Assembly (NCBI GenBank): GCA_902624765.1
Contig: CACNYO010000008.1
Span: 1-41,279 of the forward strand
Length of the DNA: 41,279 nucleotides
Direction of reading: 5' to 3'
Source: an uncultured SAR86 cluster bacterium
Lineage (GTDB): Bacteria; Pseudomonadota; Gammaproteobacteria; Magnimaribacterales; AG-339-G14
The notes under the pieces were generated by a model that did no database searches, was not told the origin of the DNA, and saw only the letters and a program-made list of their open reading frames with translations. Numbering within the stretch: position 1 is the first letter of the stretch; every line of letters begins with the position of its first letter. Of the stretch, positions 24,862-34,439 are shown one piece after another. The position numbers and the translations under genes were made by a program.

Positions 24862-26115
24862 ATTTTCTTTTTTTACAATTTTTTTATTTCTTTAATAATT
24901 CCTTTTGCTCTAATGAGACACATATTTAGAGCAAGCTCTATTGGAGAGAAAAAAATTCAAGCTTTGGAAAAGATCGGATTATATAAAGGTAAGAAAAACT
25001 CAAATAAATCAATTTGGGTTCATGCAGTGTCAGTTGGTGAGGTTAATGTTGCTCTTAAACTAATTCAAGATCTTGAAGAGGTTTTAGAAAATCCTAATTT
25101 TGTTTTATCAACAACTACTCTTACCGGAGCAAAAAAAGCCAGAGAAAACCTTAGTAAAAATTCAAAACATGTCTATTTCCCTTTTGATTTAAGATTTATA
25201 TGCAAAAAATTCATTAGCTTCCATAATCCATCAATACTCTTATTGATTGAAACTGAAATTTGGCCAAATCTAATCAACTTATCAAATGAATCTCAAATCC
25301 CAGTTGTTATTGTAAACGGCAGATTGTCAGATAAATCATTAAAAAAATATAAAGGACTAAATTTTTTCTTTGAAAAGAGCTTTAAAAAAATTAGTTTTGC
25401 TTTTGTCCAATCAAAAAATGACTACGAAAGATTTTCTGAAGCTGGTATCAATGAAAAATCAATCGACGTGAGCGGTTCTATCAAATTTGATATCAATGTT
25501 TCTTCAGAAAATAATTTGAGCGAAAAAGAAATTGAATACTTCAAAGGTAAATATCTTTTTGTTTGTGGGAGTACGCATCCTGGCGAGGAAGAAATTCTTA
25601 TTGATAGCTTTGTAGAACTTAAAAAACAAAATAAGCATTTAGTCTTAGCCCCACGACATCCAGAAAGATATGAAGAAATAAAAGAATTATTAAAAGAAAA
25701 AAAACTTAACGGTGCTCGGTTTACCAAAATTTCATCAAAAATATATGATAAAAGCGATGTCACTATAGTTGATGTTATTGGAAGATTATCAGATTTTTAT
25801 AAAATTGCTGACTGTGTTTTCGTAGGAGGAACTCTAGTTGATCATGGAGGACAAAATTTCCTGGAGCCAGCTTTTTTTAATAAACCTATTATTTCAGGAA
25901 GAAGCACATACAATTTTGAAGAAATAGCAAAAAAATTAAATGATCTTGGCTTATTAAAATTTGTGTCTGATAAGGATGAAATTACTTTTGCAATTGAAAA
26001 TATGGAAGTTATTTCTGATTTAATAAAAGAGGAAACCAATCTTTGGCTAAATGCAAATAAAGGAGCTTCAAAGATGATTAGTAAAAAAATCTTCGAAAAG
26101 TTCAGTTTTATTTAA
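24862..26115 (+). CDS. waaA: 3-Deoxy-D-manno-octulosonic acid (Kdo) transferase, likely ATT start
   Basis: WaaA (KdtA, GT30) transfers Kdo from CMP-Kdo to lipid IVA. SIWVHAVSVGEVNVA, STTTLTGAKKAREN, ETEIWPNLI, GSIKFDI, APRHPERYEEI and VGGTLVDHGGQNFLEPA are all WaaA motifs. The first ATG (24913) would remove the N-terminal membrane anchor. The frame is open upstream to 24841 and encodes a hydrophobic stretch ending IIPFALMRHIFRASS that aligns with the E. coli anchor. No ATG, GTG or TTG is available there. ATT at 24862 lies six bases after GGAG (24852-24855), ideal Shine-Dalgarno spacing, giving 417 residues (E. coli 425). The start at 24862 is inference; 24913 is the conventional alternative. 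Confidence 0.9.
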   Translation: MFFFYNFFISLIIPFALMRHIFRASSIGEKKIQALEKIGLYKGKKNSNKSIWVHAVSVGEVNVALKLIQDLEEVLENPNFVLSTTTLTGAKKARENLSKNSKHVYFPFDLRFICKKFISFHNPSILLLIETEIWPNLINLSNESQIPVVIVNGRLSDKSLKKYKGLNFFFEKSFKKISFAFVQSKNDYERFSEAGINEKSIDVSGSIKFDINVSSENNLSEKEIEYFKGKYLFVCGSTHPGEEEILIDSFVELKKQNKHLVLAPRHPERYEEIKELLKEKKLNGARFTKISSKIYDKSDVTIVDVIGRLSDFYKIADCVFVGGTLVDHGGQNFLEPAFFNKPIISGRSTYNFEEIAKKLNDLGLLKFVSDKDEITFAIENMEVISDLIKEETNLWLNANKGASKMISKKIFEKFSFI

Positions 26116-26142
26116 CTTTACAAACATTCGAGGTATAAAAAG

Positions 26143-26159
26143 TGCTCTCTTTTAGAGCA
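26143..26159. repeat. Inverted repeat between waaA and the PII gene
   Basis: TGCTCT (26143-26148) and AGAGCA (26154-26159) form a perfect 6 bp stem with a 5-base loop. No T tract follows, so it is not a convincing terminator. It might be an operator-like dyad upstream of the PII gene. Confidence 0.3.
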
Positions 26160-26237
26160 ATTTGCACTAATATATTTCTAATATAATTTTTACCCGATCT
26201 ATAAGACATTTTTTTTAAATTTTATAGTAATATTTGA

Positions 26238-26600
<363 letters not shown>

Positions 26601-26668
26601 ACCTATCTCTTTGATCTTAAGTTCTTCATTATTATTAATCCATTTGAGTACCAAAGGAATTTTATAAA

Positions 26669-28288
26669 TCAGTTCAAAGAAGATTCCGCAAATTCTTTTG
26701 CCCATTTGTAATTTGCTTTTCCATTTGGTGCACGCTTGACCTCTTCCGTAAGAAGAATACTTTTTGGAACTTTATAACCAGCTAAATTTGTTTTTAAGAA
26801 AGCAATTAGTTCTGCCTCACTAGGATCATTATCTTTTTCTGAAGATACAACGGCTACAACTTTTTGACCAAATCTTTCGTCTGGCAAGCCAACAACAAGA
26901 CAGTCATAGACACTTGAATTGAGTTTTAAAGCTTCCTCAACCTCTTCAGGATAAACTTTCTCTCCAGCAGTATTAATGCAATTACTGCCTCTTCCTAAAA
27001 GAGTGATGGATCCATCTTCCTCGAGTAGAGCATAATCTCCGGGAAAACTGTACCTTATTCCATTAAATTCTTTGAAGGTCTCAGCAGATTTATCTGGATC
27101 TTTATAATAGCCTTCTGGTACCAATCCGCTTGTGCCTATTTTGCCTCTTACACCTGAACCTGGAGTAACTTCTTTTCCTTCGTCATCCACAATGATAACC
27201 CCAGGGTTTATATTAAATTTAGCTGTTTTTGCAGGATTATCTCTAGATGAGATTGATGAACCCATTCCACCTTCTGTAGACCCCATGGTATCAATCAGAA
27301 CCATATCTTTATGTTTAAGAAGTCCATCTTTTACTTCCGAACTCCACATAACTCCACTAGATATTATTGTCTGCAGGCTATCTATTGAATAATCATTTCC
27401 ATCATTGGAGGCTTTATTTAAAGAGTCCAACATTGGTTTTGCAAACGCATCACCTACGATAACAACACTTGTAGCTTTATTAGATTCTACTTCTCTCCAT
27501 AATCGATCCGGATCAAATCCTAGAGCGGGCATGGTAACAACACTTCCTCCAGATAAATGAGGTAAAAATGCTCCTAACCACATACCAGTACCGTGCATTA
27601 AAGGACAGCCAACCAAGCTAACTGGTAACTCATTAGATGCTGCTTTTTCTTTAATAATTGACTCAATATCCTCTATGTTTTCAGGTACAGGAAAACCCAT
27701 CGCAAAAGCTGTTTTCATCATAGAGCCCAGAAATGAGCCTTGCTTATACATTACCCCTTTAGGCATACCGGTAGTTCCGCCGGTATAGAGCATATAAAAA
27801 TTTTCTTCCGATCGATCTTTTTCTTCTTGTTTAATTTCATTTTGAATAATATCTGAATATTCATCTGAACCCTCTAGAAGATCTTTCGAACCATCCATAA
27901 CCTGAATGTATGCCTTAATTTTGGGGAGTTTATTTTTTATTGATTTAATTCTGTCAGAGTAACAAGCTTGATAAAAGATTGCCTCCGCATCTGAATTATC
28001 TAGTAAATAAATTAGCTCATCTTCTTGATATCGGTAATTTACATTTATTGGAACACATTCATTTTTAAAAGTTGCGAATTGAGCTACGAGGTATTCATTT
28101 GAATTGTGAAGGTACAGTCCAACTTTCGAGTCAAAGGAAAGACCTTTGCTCTCTAAGTAACTCGCCAACTTAGCTGCTTGATCTTCATATTCTCCCCAGC
28201 TTAATACTTTATCTTCGCAAATAAGAGCTGGCTCCTCTGGAATAATTTTTGAAATTTTTTCAAAAATAGATGCAAAATGCATATTCAT
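26669..28288 (-). CDS. AMP-dependent acyl-CoA synthetase/ligase
   Basis: This 539-residue member of the ANL superfamily activates a carboxylic acid to acyl-AMP and then acyl-CoA. The ATP loop is YTGGTTGMPKG (168-178). The adenylate motif SGVMWSSEVK / DTMGSTEGG follows, then PGDYALLEEDGSITLLGRGSNCINTAGEKVYPEEVEE, and the C-terminal catalytic lysine K524 in APNGKANYK. A strong GGGGGA ribosome site precedes the ATG. It resembles fatty-acid or steroid-side-chain type ligases, but substrate length cannot be decided. It is divergent from miaA and convergent with the PII gene. Confidence 0.85.
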   Translation of the reverse strand: MNMHFASIFEKISKIIPEEPALICEDKVLSWGEYEDQAAKLASYLESKGLSFDSKVGLYLHNSNEYLVAQFATFKNECVPINVNYRYQEDELIYLLDNSDAEAIFYQACYSDRIKSIKNKLPKIKAYIQVMDGSKDLLEGSDEYSDIIQNEIKQEEKDRSEENFYMLYTGGTTGMPKGVMYKQGSFLGSMMKTAFAMGFPVPENIEDIESIIKEKAASNELPVSLVGCPLMHGTGMWLGAFLPHLSGGSVVTMPALGFDPDRLWREVESNKATSVVIVGDAFAKPMLDSLNKASNDGNDYSIDSLQTIISSGVMWSSEVKDGLLKHKDMVLIDTMGSTEGGMGSSISSRDNPAKTAKFNINPGVIIVDDEGKEVTPGSGVRGKIGTSGLVPEGYYKDPDKSAETFKEFNGIRYSFPGDYALLEEDGSITLLGRGSNCINTAGEKVYPEEVEEALKLNSSVYDCLVVGLPDERFGQKVVAVVSSEKDNDPSEAELIAFLKTNLAGYKVPKSILLTEEVKRAPNGKANYKWAKEFAESSLN

Positions 28289-28368
28289 ATTTCCCCCAAA
28301 AATTTTCTTATGTTTCGAAGTGTTAAATTAGTTAATAATTAAACAAAATACAATAGTTTGAAAATATT

Positions 28369-29283
28369 TTGAAAACCTTATCTCCGATTATTTGCATTTT
28401 AGGGCCGACGAATTCTGGGAAGACGGATCTTTCGCTTAGACTTTTTGATGAAATATCAGCAGATCTGATAAGTGTTGATTCCGTTCAAATCTATAAACAC
28501 GCAGACATTGGCAGCAATAAAATATCTAAAGATCTGCAAAGTAAATATCCTCATGAGCTTATCGATATTATTGAGCCAAATGAATCTTATTCCGTGGGTG
28601 AATTTTTAAAGGACTTAAAGCGGTCTATAGATAAATCAACTAAGTCAAATAAAGTACCAATTTTAGTTGGTGGTTCGATGATGTATTTTTTTTCATATCT
28701 AGTTGGATTTGATGATCTTCCTAAGTCTGATCCCAGCGTTAGAAGAAAAATTCTTCAAGACATTGATACGAAAGGAAAAGAAATTGCTTACAAAAAACTA
28801 AAAGCAAAAGACCCTGAGGCAGCAAAAAATATTCACCCTAACGATACCCAAAGAATAGTCAGGGCTTTGGAAGTTATAGAAATTTCAAAAAAAACTATGA
28901 GTTCTTTCTTTAAAAGAAAAGAAAATTCTATTTCAAATGTTTTTTCTGTTGTAATTGATAAAGGTAGAGGCTCTAATTTTGATGAGGATCTGAAAAATAG
29001 AGTCGAAGTTATGCTTAGAAAAGGTTTTATTGATGAAGTTGAAGAAATAATAAAAATGTATAAATCTAACGAATTACCCCTTCTAAATTCTTCTGGTTAC
29101 AAAGAAGTTTCAATGTATTTAGATAATAAAATAAAAAAGGATGTTCTTATTGAAAAAATATTTTTTGCCCATAAGAAATTAGCAAAGCACCAAAGAACCT
29201 GGATTAAAAAAATCCCTAACTTAAAAGCTTTTCAAAGTTTGGATACTGCTAAAGAGGAAATAATTGATTATTTATCTTATTGA
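28369..29283 (+). CDS. miaA: tRNA dimethylallyltransferase
   Basis: MiaA adds a dimethylallyl group to N6 of A37 in tRNAs reading U-starting codons. The 304-residue protein has the P-loop GPTNSGKT (12-19), DSVQIYKHADIGSNK, the LVGGSMMYF segment and DTQRIVRALEVIE, all diagnostic. The start is TTG 28369 (KTLSPIICILGP); no ATG fits. It is followed by hflK after 37 bases. In most gammaproteobacteria hfq and hflX lie between, and here they do not. Confidence 0.94.
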   Translation: MKTLSPIICILGPTNSGKTDLSLRLFDEISADLISVDSVQIYKHADIGSNKISKDLQSKYPHELIDIIEPNESYSVGEFLKDLKRSIDKSTKSNKVPILVGGSMMYFFSYLVGFDDLPKSDPSVRRKILQDIDTKGKEIAYKKLKAKDPEAAKNIHPNDTQRIVRALEVIEISKKTMSSFFKRKENSISNVFSVVIDKGRGSNFDEDLKNRVEVMLRKGFIDEVEEIIKMYKSNELPLLNSSGYKEVSMYLDNKIKKDVLIEKIFFAHKKLAKHQRTWIKKIPNLKAFQSLDTAKEEIIDYLSY

Positions 29284-29320
29284 GTATCTTTATATTAATC
29301 TTATCTTTAGAATGTGATTT

Positions 29321-30445
29321 ATGTCTTGGAATAACAATGGAAATAATGGATCAAGAGATCCTTGGGGTGGGAAGGACGGCCCTCCAGATATCGATGAAGC
29401 TTTAAAAAAATTTAGAGAACAATTCAGCTTCCTTTTTGGAAAAAGATCAAGTTCTGGTGGTGGTGACTTTAAACCAAGGAAATTTCTTACATCTGCTCTA
29501 GGAGTGATATCTATCTTATATGCAGCTTTAGGGATTTATACTGTAGATGCTCAAGAGCAAGCAGTTGTGCTCAGATTTGGTGAATACGTTAATACCAAAG
29601 GACCAGGCATACATTGGAATCCTCCCATTATCGATACTAGGACTATTGTGAATACTGAAAAATTATTCACTCATACCGCAACTTCTTCAATGCTAACCAA
29701 GGATGAAAACATTGTAATTGTTGAGATTGGGGTTCAATACAAAAAATCTAATCCAGTCAATTACCTATTAGAAGCTTCAACTCCTGACGATAGTCTGGCA
29801 CAAGCATCCGAGGCCGCCTTAAGGCATGTTGTCGGCAGCAATATAATGGACGATGTCCTCACCACTGGAAGAGAGCAAATTGCATTCGATGTTAAAGACA
29901 GATTACAACAAAGACTAGATGACTACTTAACTGGTATTGAGGTTGTAACTGTCAATGTTAAAGAATCTAAGCCTCCCGATGCAGTGAGAGAGGCATTTGA
30001 TGATGTAGTAAAGGCTAGAGAGGATGAGGTCAGATTGAGAAACCAAGCTGAGACGTATGCGAATGAGGTAGTTCCAATAGCTAGAGGTGATGCACAAAGA
30101 ACTATTCAGGATGCAGAGGGTTACAAGAACAAAGTGATAGCAGAAGCTGAAGGTGATGCCTCTCGCTTTAGTCAGTTACTTGTTGAATACAAGAAAGCTC
30201 CAGAAGTTACCAGACAAAGACTTTATTTGGATGCTGTTCAGTCTGTAATGGATAGTAGCACTAAGGTTATGATCGATGTGCAAGATGGTAACAACATTCT
30301 ATATTTGCCTTTAGATAAGATCGCATCTGCTGCGGTAGCCGCAGATAGAAATAATTCATCATCTAATATTGATCAAGATATTTCCATCGGAGATATCACA
30401 GATCAAGTTATAGAAGAAATTAGAAAAAGACAGGAGAGAAGATAA
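29321..30445 (+). CDS. hflK: FtsH protease modulator HflK
   Basis: HflK is an SPFH/prohibitin-family membrane protein that forms a large cage with HflC around the FtsH protease. The 374-residue protein has a Gly/Asn-rich N-terminus with DPWGG, a transmembrane helix at about 56-76, and the SPFH domain starting at DAQEQAVVLRFGEY. The helical region NQAETYANEVVPIARGDAQRTIQDAEGYK is typical of HflK. The stop overlaps the hflC start by one base (TAATG). Confidence 0.95.
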   Translation: MSWNNNGNNGSRDPWGGKDGPPDIDEALKKFREQFSFLFGKRSSSGGGDFKPRKFLTSALGVISILYAALGIYTVDAQEQAVVLRFGEYVNTKGPGIHWNPPIIDTRTIVNTEKLFTHTATSSMLTKDENIVIVEIGVQYKKSNPVNYLLEASTPDDSLAQASEAALRHVVGSNIMDDVLTTGREQIAFDVKDRLQQRLDDYLTGIEVVTVNVKESKPPDAVREAFDDVVKAREDEVRLRNQAETYANEVVPIARGDAQRTIQDAEGYKNKVIAEAEGDASRFSQLLVEYKKAPEVTRQRLYLDAVQSVMDSSTKVMIDVQDGNNILYLPLDKIASAAVAADRNNSSSNIDQDISIGDITDQVIEEIRKRQERR

Positions 30446-31320
30446 TGAGTAGGCTAGGTTTGTTTATTGTATCAGCAGTTGTAATCACTACAGTCATCCT
30501 TGCTAATACACTTTACATAGTCACTGATAGAGAGACGGCTATCAAACTAAGATTTGGTGAGATTATCGATTCTTCAATTGAGCCAGGGTTACATTTCAAA
30601 GTTCCAATCCTTCATACAATTAAAAAATTCGATGAAAGAGTTTTAACCTTAGATAATTTACCTCAACCTTACTTCACTTCTGAGAAGAAAAGATTGATTG
30701 TTGATTACTTTGTTAAGTGGAGAATTACAAATGATGAGCAATTTTATATCACTACATCAGGCGGCCAACTTTCGGCTCTCAGAGCTCTTTTGACTCAAAG
30801 AGCTGATGAAGGCTTAAGAAACCAATTTGGTACAAGAAGTGTACAAGAGGTTGTTTCTGGGGAAAGAGATGAGCTTATGGCTAACCTAACCACAAATCTT
30901 AACCAAACAGTTGGTGACGAATTAGGAATTGAAGTGATTGATGTAAGGATAAAAAAGATTGAATTACCTAATGAGGTTAACGACTCAGTGTATAACAGAA
31001 TGAGAACTGAACGTGAAAGGTTAGCTCAGGAACTAAGGGCTCAAGGAAACGAAATTGCTGAAGAATTAAGAGCTACAGCTGATAAAGAAAGGACAATAAT
31101 TCTTGCTAATGCTTATAAAATATCTGAAGAACTGAGAGGCGAGGGTGATGCAACTGCGGCAAATATTTATGCAGATGCATTTAATGAAGATCCAGAATTT
31201 TATGAATTCACTAGAAGTTTAAAAGCTTATCAGATGTCATTTAAAAATAAATCAGATGTTCTTTTAATTGATCCGGATAGCGATTTTTTCAAATACTTGG
31301 ATAGCTCAAAAGGTAATTAA
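30445..31320 (+). CDS. hflC: FtsH protease modulator HflC
   Basis: This is the partner of HflK in the FtsH-regulating membrane complex. The 291-residue SPFH protein has an N-terminal transmembrane helix (about 3-26), then LYIVTDRETAIKLRFGEI, the conserved VDYFVKWRI strand and the long helix RMRTERERLAQELRAQGNE. Its helical C-terminal part resembles other HflC proteins. It overlaps hflK by one base and is followed by hisZ five bases later. Confidence 0.95.
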   Translation: MSRLGLFIVSAVVITTVILANTLYIVTDRETAIKLRFGEIIDSSIEPGLHFKVPILHTIKKFDERVLTLDNLPQPYFTSEKKRLIVDYFVKWRITNDEQFYITTSGGQLSALRALLTQRADEGLRNQFGTRSVQEVVSGERDELMANLTTNLNQTVGDELGIEVIDVRIKKIELPNEVNDSVYNRMRTERERLAQELRAQGNEIAEELRATADKERTIILANAYKISEELRGEGDATAANIYADAFNEDPEFYEFTRSLKAYQMSFKNKSDVLLIDPDSDFFKYLDSSKGN

Positions 31321-31325
31321 TAGGT

Positions 31326-32306
31326 ATGTCAGATTTCTGGAATCTCCCGGATGGAGTAGAAGAAATCGTTCCTCCTCTATCGACTAACTTAGAAAAAACA
31401 AAAACTGATTTATTAGATTATTTTCAAAATAAAGGTTTCGATCTTATTTTTACACCTTTGGTTGAATATTCGGATTCTATAGGGGGTCTAGCGAACGAGG
31501 AATTATCAAGATCGAGTTTCCAGTTTTCAGATACTGCTTCTGAAAGATCACTTGCCTTAAGACCTGATATTTCACAACAGGTAGCCAGAATAGATAGAAG
31601 ATTTCTTACTGAAAAAAATAAAAAATACTGTTACTACGGAGAAGTTACAAAAAAACCACTTGGTTCTTTCACTAAAGCGATTAGCACTATGAAAGTTGGG
31701 CTAGAAATTTTTTATGATAGTGAGACAGGAGTTAAAGAAGATATTTTTAACGCATTATCTGGAACTCTTAAAAAATTAGGTCTTAAAGATTATGTTCTAA
31801 CCATTGGAGATATTTCTATTCTGGATGAAATACTCGATAAACTGAGATTTCCTTCAGATAAAAGAAATAAACTTAAGGGTATTTTATCTTCAAGATCAAA
31901 AAGTGATTTATCTGAATTTTTGAGGCAAGAAGGAAAGGGACTAAGAACTTTTACAATCTTGTCGAACCTGCTCGACATTATTGGTGATTATGAGCAGGAA
32001 TTTAAGAACCTTAATTTGATTTGCAAGGAATTAAAAATTGATCCGAAAAAAGTTAAAAGCGTTAAACAATCTTTTGATATTCTAAAAAATAATAAAATTA
32101 AGAATGTCTTGATTGATATGGTCGATTTTCCTGGATACTCATATCACTCTGGTATTGTTTTTTCTATTTTTCAACCAAAAACGGGAGTTCCATTGATTAA
32201 CGGTGGACAGTACAAAACCCCTTTTTCAAAAGCCAATAAAAAAGAAAGAAAGGGTATGGGTTTCGATATAGATTTAATATCTATTTTAAAATTACAAAGT
32301 AAATGA
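31326..32306 (+). CDS. hisZ: ATP phosphoribosyltransferase regulatory subunit
   Basis: HisZ is a catalytically inactive paralogue of histidyl-tRNA synthetase that pairs with short-form HisG for the first step of histidine synthesis. The 326-residue protein has LPDGVEEIVPPLS, FDLIFTPLVEYSD, ALRPDISQQVARI and the C-terminal YSYHSGIVFSIF segment. It lacks the anticodon-binding domain of a true HisRS. hisZ between hflC and purA is a familiar gammaproteobacterial order. The stop overlaps the purA start by four bases (ATGA). HisG itself is outside the window. Confidence 0.88.
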   Translation: MSDFWNLPDGVEEIVPPLSTNLEKTKTDLLDYFQNKGFDLIFTPLVEYSDSIGGLANEELSRSSFQFSDTASERSLALRPDISQQVARIDRRFLTEKNKKYCYYGEVTKKPLGSFTKAISTMKVGLEIFYDSETGVKEDIFNALSGTLKKLGLKDYVLTIGDISILDEILDKLRFPSDKRNKLKGILSSRSKSDLSEFLRQEGKGLRTFTILSNLLDIIGDYEQEFKNLNLICKELKIDPKKVKSVKQSFDILKNNKIKNVLIDMVDFPGYSYHSGIVFSIFQPKTGVPLINGGQYKTPFSKANKKERKGMGFDIDLISILKLQSK

Positions 32307-33586
32307 CAAAAAACCAAAATTTTGCAGTGCTCGGTCTTCAATGGGGAGATGAGGGAAAAGGAAAAATAGTAAACTTTTTGTCCCCAAATTTTCATGCAAC
32401 TTGCAGATTTCAAGGCGGTCATAACGCGGGGCATACTCTTATTGTGAATGGCAAAAAATTAATTCTTCACTTGCTACCATCTTCTATATGTGAAAAAGAT
32501 GCTCTCTCGCTAATTGGTAAAGGTGTGGTTCTTTCTCCTAATGACCTGTTTGATGAAATATCAGAAGCTAATACTTTTCTTCAAGGTGTCGAAGAAAGAT
32601 TAAAAATAAGTTCTGCCTGTGTACTCATCCTCGATCATCATAAAAAGTTTGATCAATGTAGAGAAAAATCTAATTCATTTAAAACAATTGGCACAACCGG
32701 AAGAGGGATTGGTCCCGCCTATGAAGATAAAGTAGGAAGGAGAGCGATAAGACTTGTCGATTGTTTTTATGAAAAGATTTTGGAAGAAAAATTAAGAGAA
32801 AATTTAGATTTTTATAATTTTATGTTTAATAAACTCTTCTCAGTGAAAGAGGTTAATTTTGAAGAAACTTTTGAAAAAGCCTTAAGTTATGGTGAAAGAT
32901 TGAGACCTATGACGAAAGATATATCTAAACTTATTACAGAAATGAATAATAAAGGAAGGAAGGTTCTCTTTGAGGGCGCGCAAGGTGCATTATTAGATGT
33001 AGATAATGGAACTTATCCTTATGTTACATCAAGCAATTCATCTGCAGCTGGTATTGCTTCAGGCACGGGCTTAGGGCCGCTATCGGTTAGTAATATTTTA
33101 GGTATCGCCAAAGCTTATACAACGAGAGTTGGTGAAGGTCCAATGCCTACAGAACTTTTTGATGATGTTGGCATTCATATTGCAAAGAAAGGTGGTGAAG
33201 TAGGAGCTACTACAGGAAGACCGAGAAGATGCGGATGGTTTGATGCTGTGGCTATGAAAAAAGTAATTCAATCTAATAGTATTAAAAGCCTTTGCATTAC
33301 AAAACTTGATGTCTTTGATGGAATGGAGAGCATTAAAATTTGCAATAGCTATGACAACTCAGATGAGTTCTTTGAGGAATCTCTTAACCTAGATCACGTA
33401 AAGCCTCACTATATTGAGTTATCTGGATGGAATAAACCTATTTATGGCCTAAAAAATTTGGACGATTTTCCTAGAGAAGCTGTTGAATTTATTTCAAAAA
33501 TTGAAGAGGTTTGCGGCGTAACAGTTGACATAATTTCCACTGGACCAGAAAGAGAAAGCACAATATTTAAAAATAATATTATTTAG
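32303..33586 (+). CDS. purA: Adenylosuccinate synthetase
   Basis: PurA joins IMP and aspartate using GTP, the first committed step to AMP. The 427-residue protein has the P-loop variant GLQWGDEGKGK (11-21), with D16 as catalytic base, FQGGHNAGHT, GTTGRGIGPAYEDKVGRRA, and VGEGPMPTE. It ends convergently with nusB, the two coding regions overlapping by eight bases. The gene follows hisZ with a four-base overlap. Confidence 0.96.
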   Translation: MTKNQNFAVLGLQWGDEGKGKIVNFLSPNFHATCRFQGGHNAGHTLIVNGKKLILHLLPSSICEKDALSLIGKGVVLSPNDLFDEISEANTFLQGVEERLKISSACVLILDHHKKFDQCREKSNSFKTIGTTGRGIGPAYEDKVGRRAIRLVDCFYEKILEEKLRENLDFYNFMFNKLFSVKEVNFEETFEKALSYGERLRPMTKDISKLITEMNNKGRKVLFEGAQGALLDVDNGTYPYVTSSNSSAAGIASGTGLGPLSVSNILGIAKAYTTRVGEGPMPTELFDDVGIHIAKKGGEVGATTGRPRRCGWFDAVAMKKVIQSNSIKSLCITKLDVFDGMESIKICNSYDNSDEFFEESLNLDHVKPHYIELSGWNKPIYGLKNLDDFPREAVEFISKIEEVCGVTVDIISTGPERESTIFKNNII

Positions 33587-33986
33587 CTGCGATATAGGAA
33601 TCTAGTACACCATTTATGAATCTGTAACTATCTTCTTGACCAAACTTTTTTGCTAACTTTACAGCTTCATTGATTACTATTGGATAGTCTATATCTGAAT
33701 TTTCAAATTCAAAGATAGATTGCCGAAGAATTGAAATTTCTATTTCACCGATTGACTTAATTTCTATGCTTGAATTATCAGTGATACTTTTATTTAAAGT
33801 ATCATTATTTTTATAAATCCCTTTTAATTTTTCGGCGACTTCTGAAATATCAAATTCTCTATATGATTTCTTGAATTGATTTATTAAATTGGTATTGGAA
33901 ATATCAGATATTTCTTTTTGATAAAGAGCTTGCAAGAGAATTTCTCGGGTCTTTGTGGGGGAGAGCTTTTTTTTAATCAGCGGCAT
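33579..33986 (-). CDS. nusB: Transcription antitermination factor NusB
   Basis: NusB binds boxA RNA with NusE in rRNA antitermination. I start at ATG 33986 (MPLIKKKLSPTKTREILLQALYQKE), giving 135 residues; a TTG further upstream (34004) is open but less likely. The all-helical protein shows EIEISILRQSIFE and PIVINEAVKLAKKFGQEDSYRFINGVLD, which are NusB signatures. It overlaps ribH by 14 bases. The usual next gene, thiL, is not here but lies some 6 kb away at 40359. Confidence 0.92.
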   Translation of the reverse strand: MPLIKKKLSPTKTREILLQALYQKEISDISNTNLINQFKKSYREFDISEVAEKLKGIYKNNDTLNKSITDNSSIEIKSIGEIEISILRQSIFEFENSDIDYPIVINEAVKLAKKFGQEDSYRFINGVLDSYIAAK

Positions 33987-34437
33987 CTTTTGAGAACAAG
34001 TCAATCATCTTTATAAGGCTTTTTGCGTACTCAGATCCTTTGACCTCTGCTCTTTGCTTTGCCTGCAATTCATTATCGGTAGTTAAAACTCCAAAAATCA
34101 CTGGTTTCTTATTTGAAATGCTTACCTGAGATAAGGACCTAGCAGTTTCATGAGCTAGCACTTCAAAATGATAGGTTTCCCCTTTGATAATAGTGCCCAA
34201 AGCCAAAACTGCATCATATGAATCAATAAATTTTTCTGCAGCTTGAGATAATTCAAATGCACCTGGAACTTCAATACTATGAATTTTATTGACTTTAAAC
34301 TCTTGCAGCTCAGAAATTGCATCCTCTCGCATCCTATCAATAATCTCTCGATTCCAAGAGGTTGAAATTATTAAGATATGGTATTGAGAATAATCTTTTT
34401 TATCGATGTTAATTTTTGTTTTACCAATCTCAGTCAT
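33973..34437 (-). CDS. ribH: 6,7-Dimethyl-8-ribityllumazine synthase
   Basis: RibH condenses the ribityl-pyrimidine with 3,4-dihydroxy-2-butanone 4-phosphate, the penultimate step to riboflavin. The 154-residue protein has IISTSWNREI, VPGAFELSQAAEKF, ALGTIIKGETYHFEVLAHE (with the catalytic histidine) and PVIFGVLTTDNELQAKQRA. It follows the ribBX gene after two bases. Lumazine is converted to riboflavin by riboflavin synthase, whose gene is not in this operon. Confidence 0.95.
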   Translation of the reverse strand: MTEIGKTKINIDKKDYSQYHILIISTSWNREIIDRMREDAISELQEFKVNKIHSIEVPGAFELSQAAEKFIDSYDAVLALGTIIKGETYHFEVLAHETARSLSQVSISNKKPVIFGVLTTDNELQAKQRAEVKGSEYAKSLIKMIDLFSKDAAD

Positions 34438-34439
34438 AA

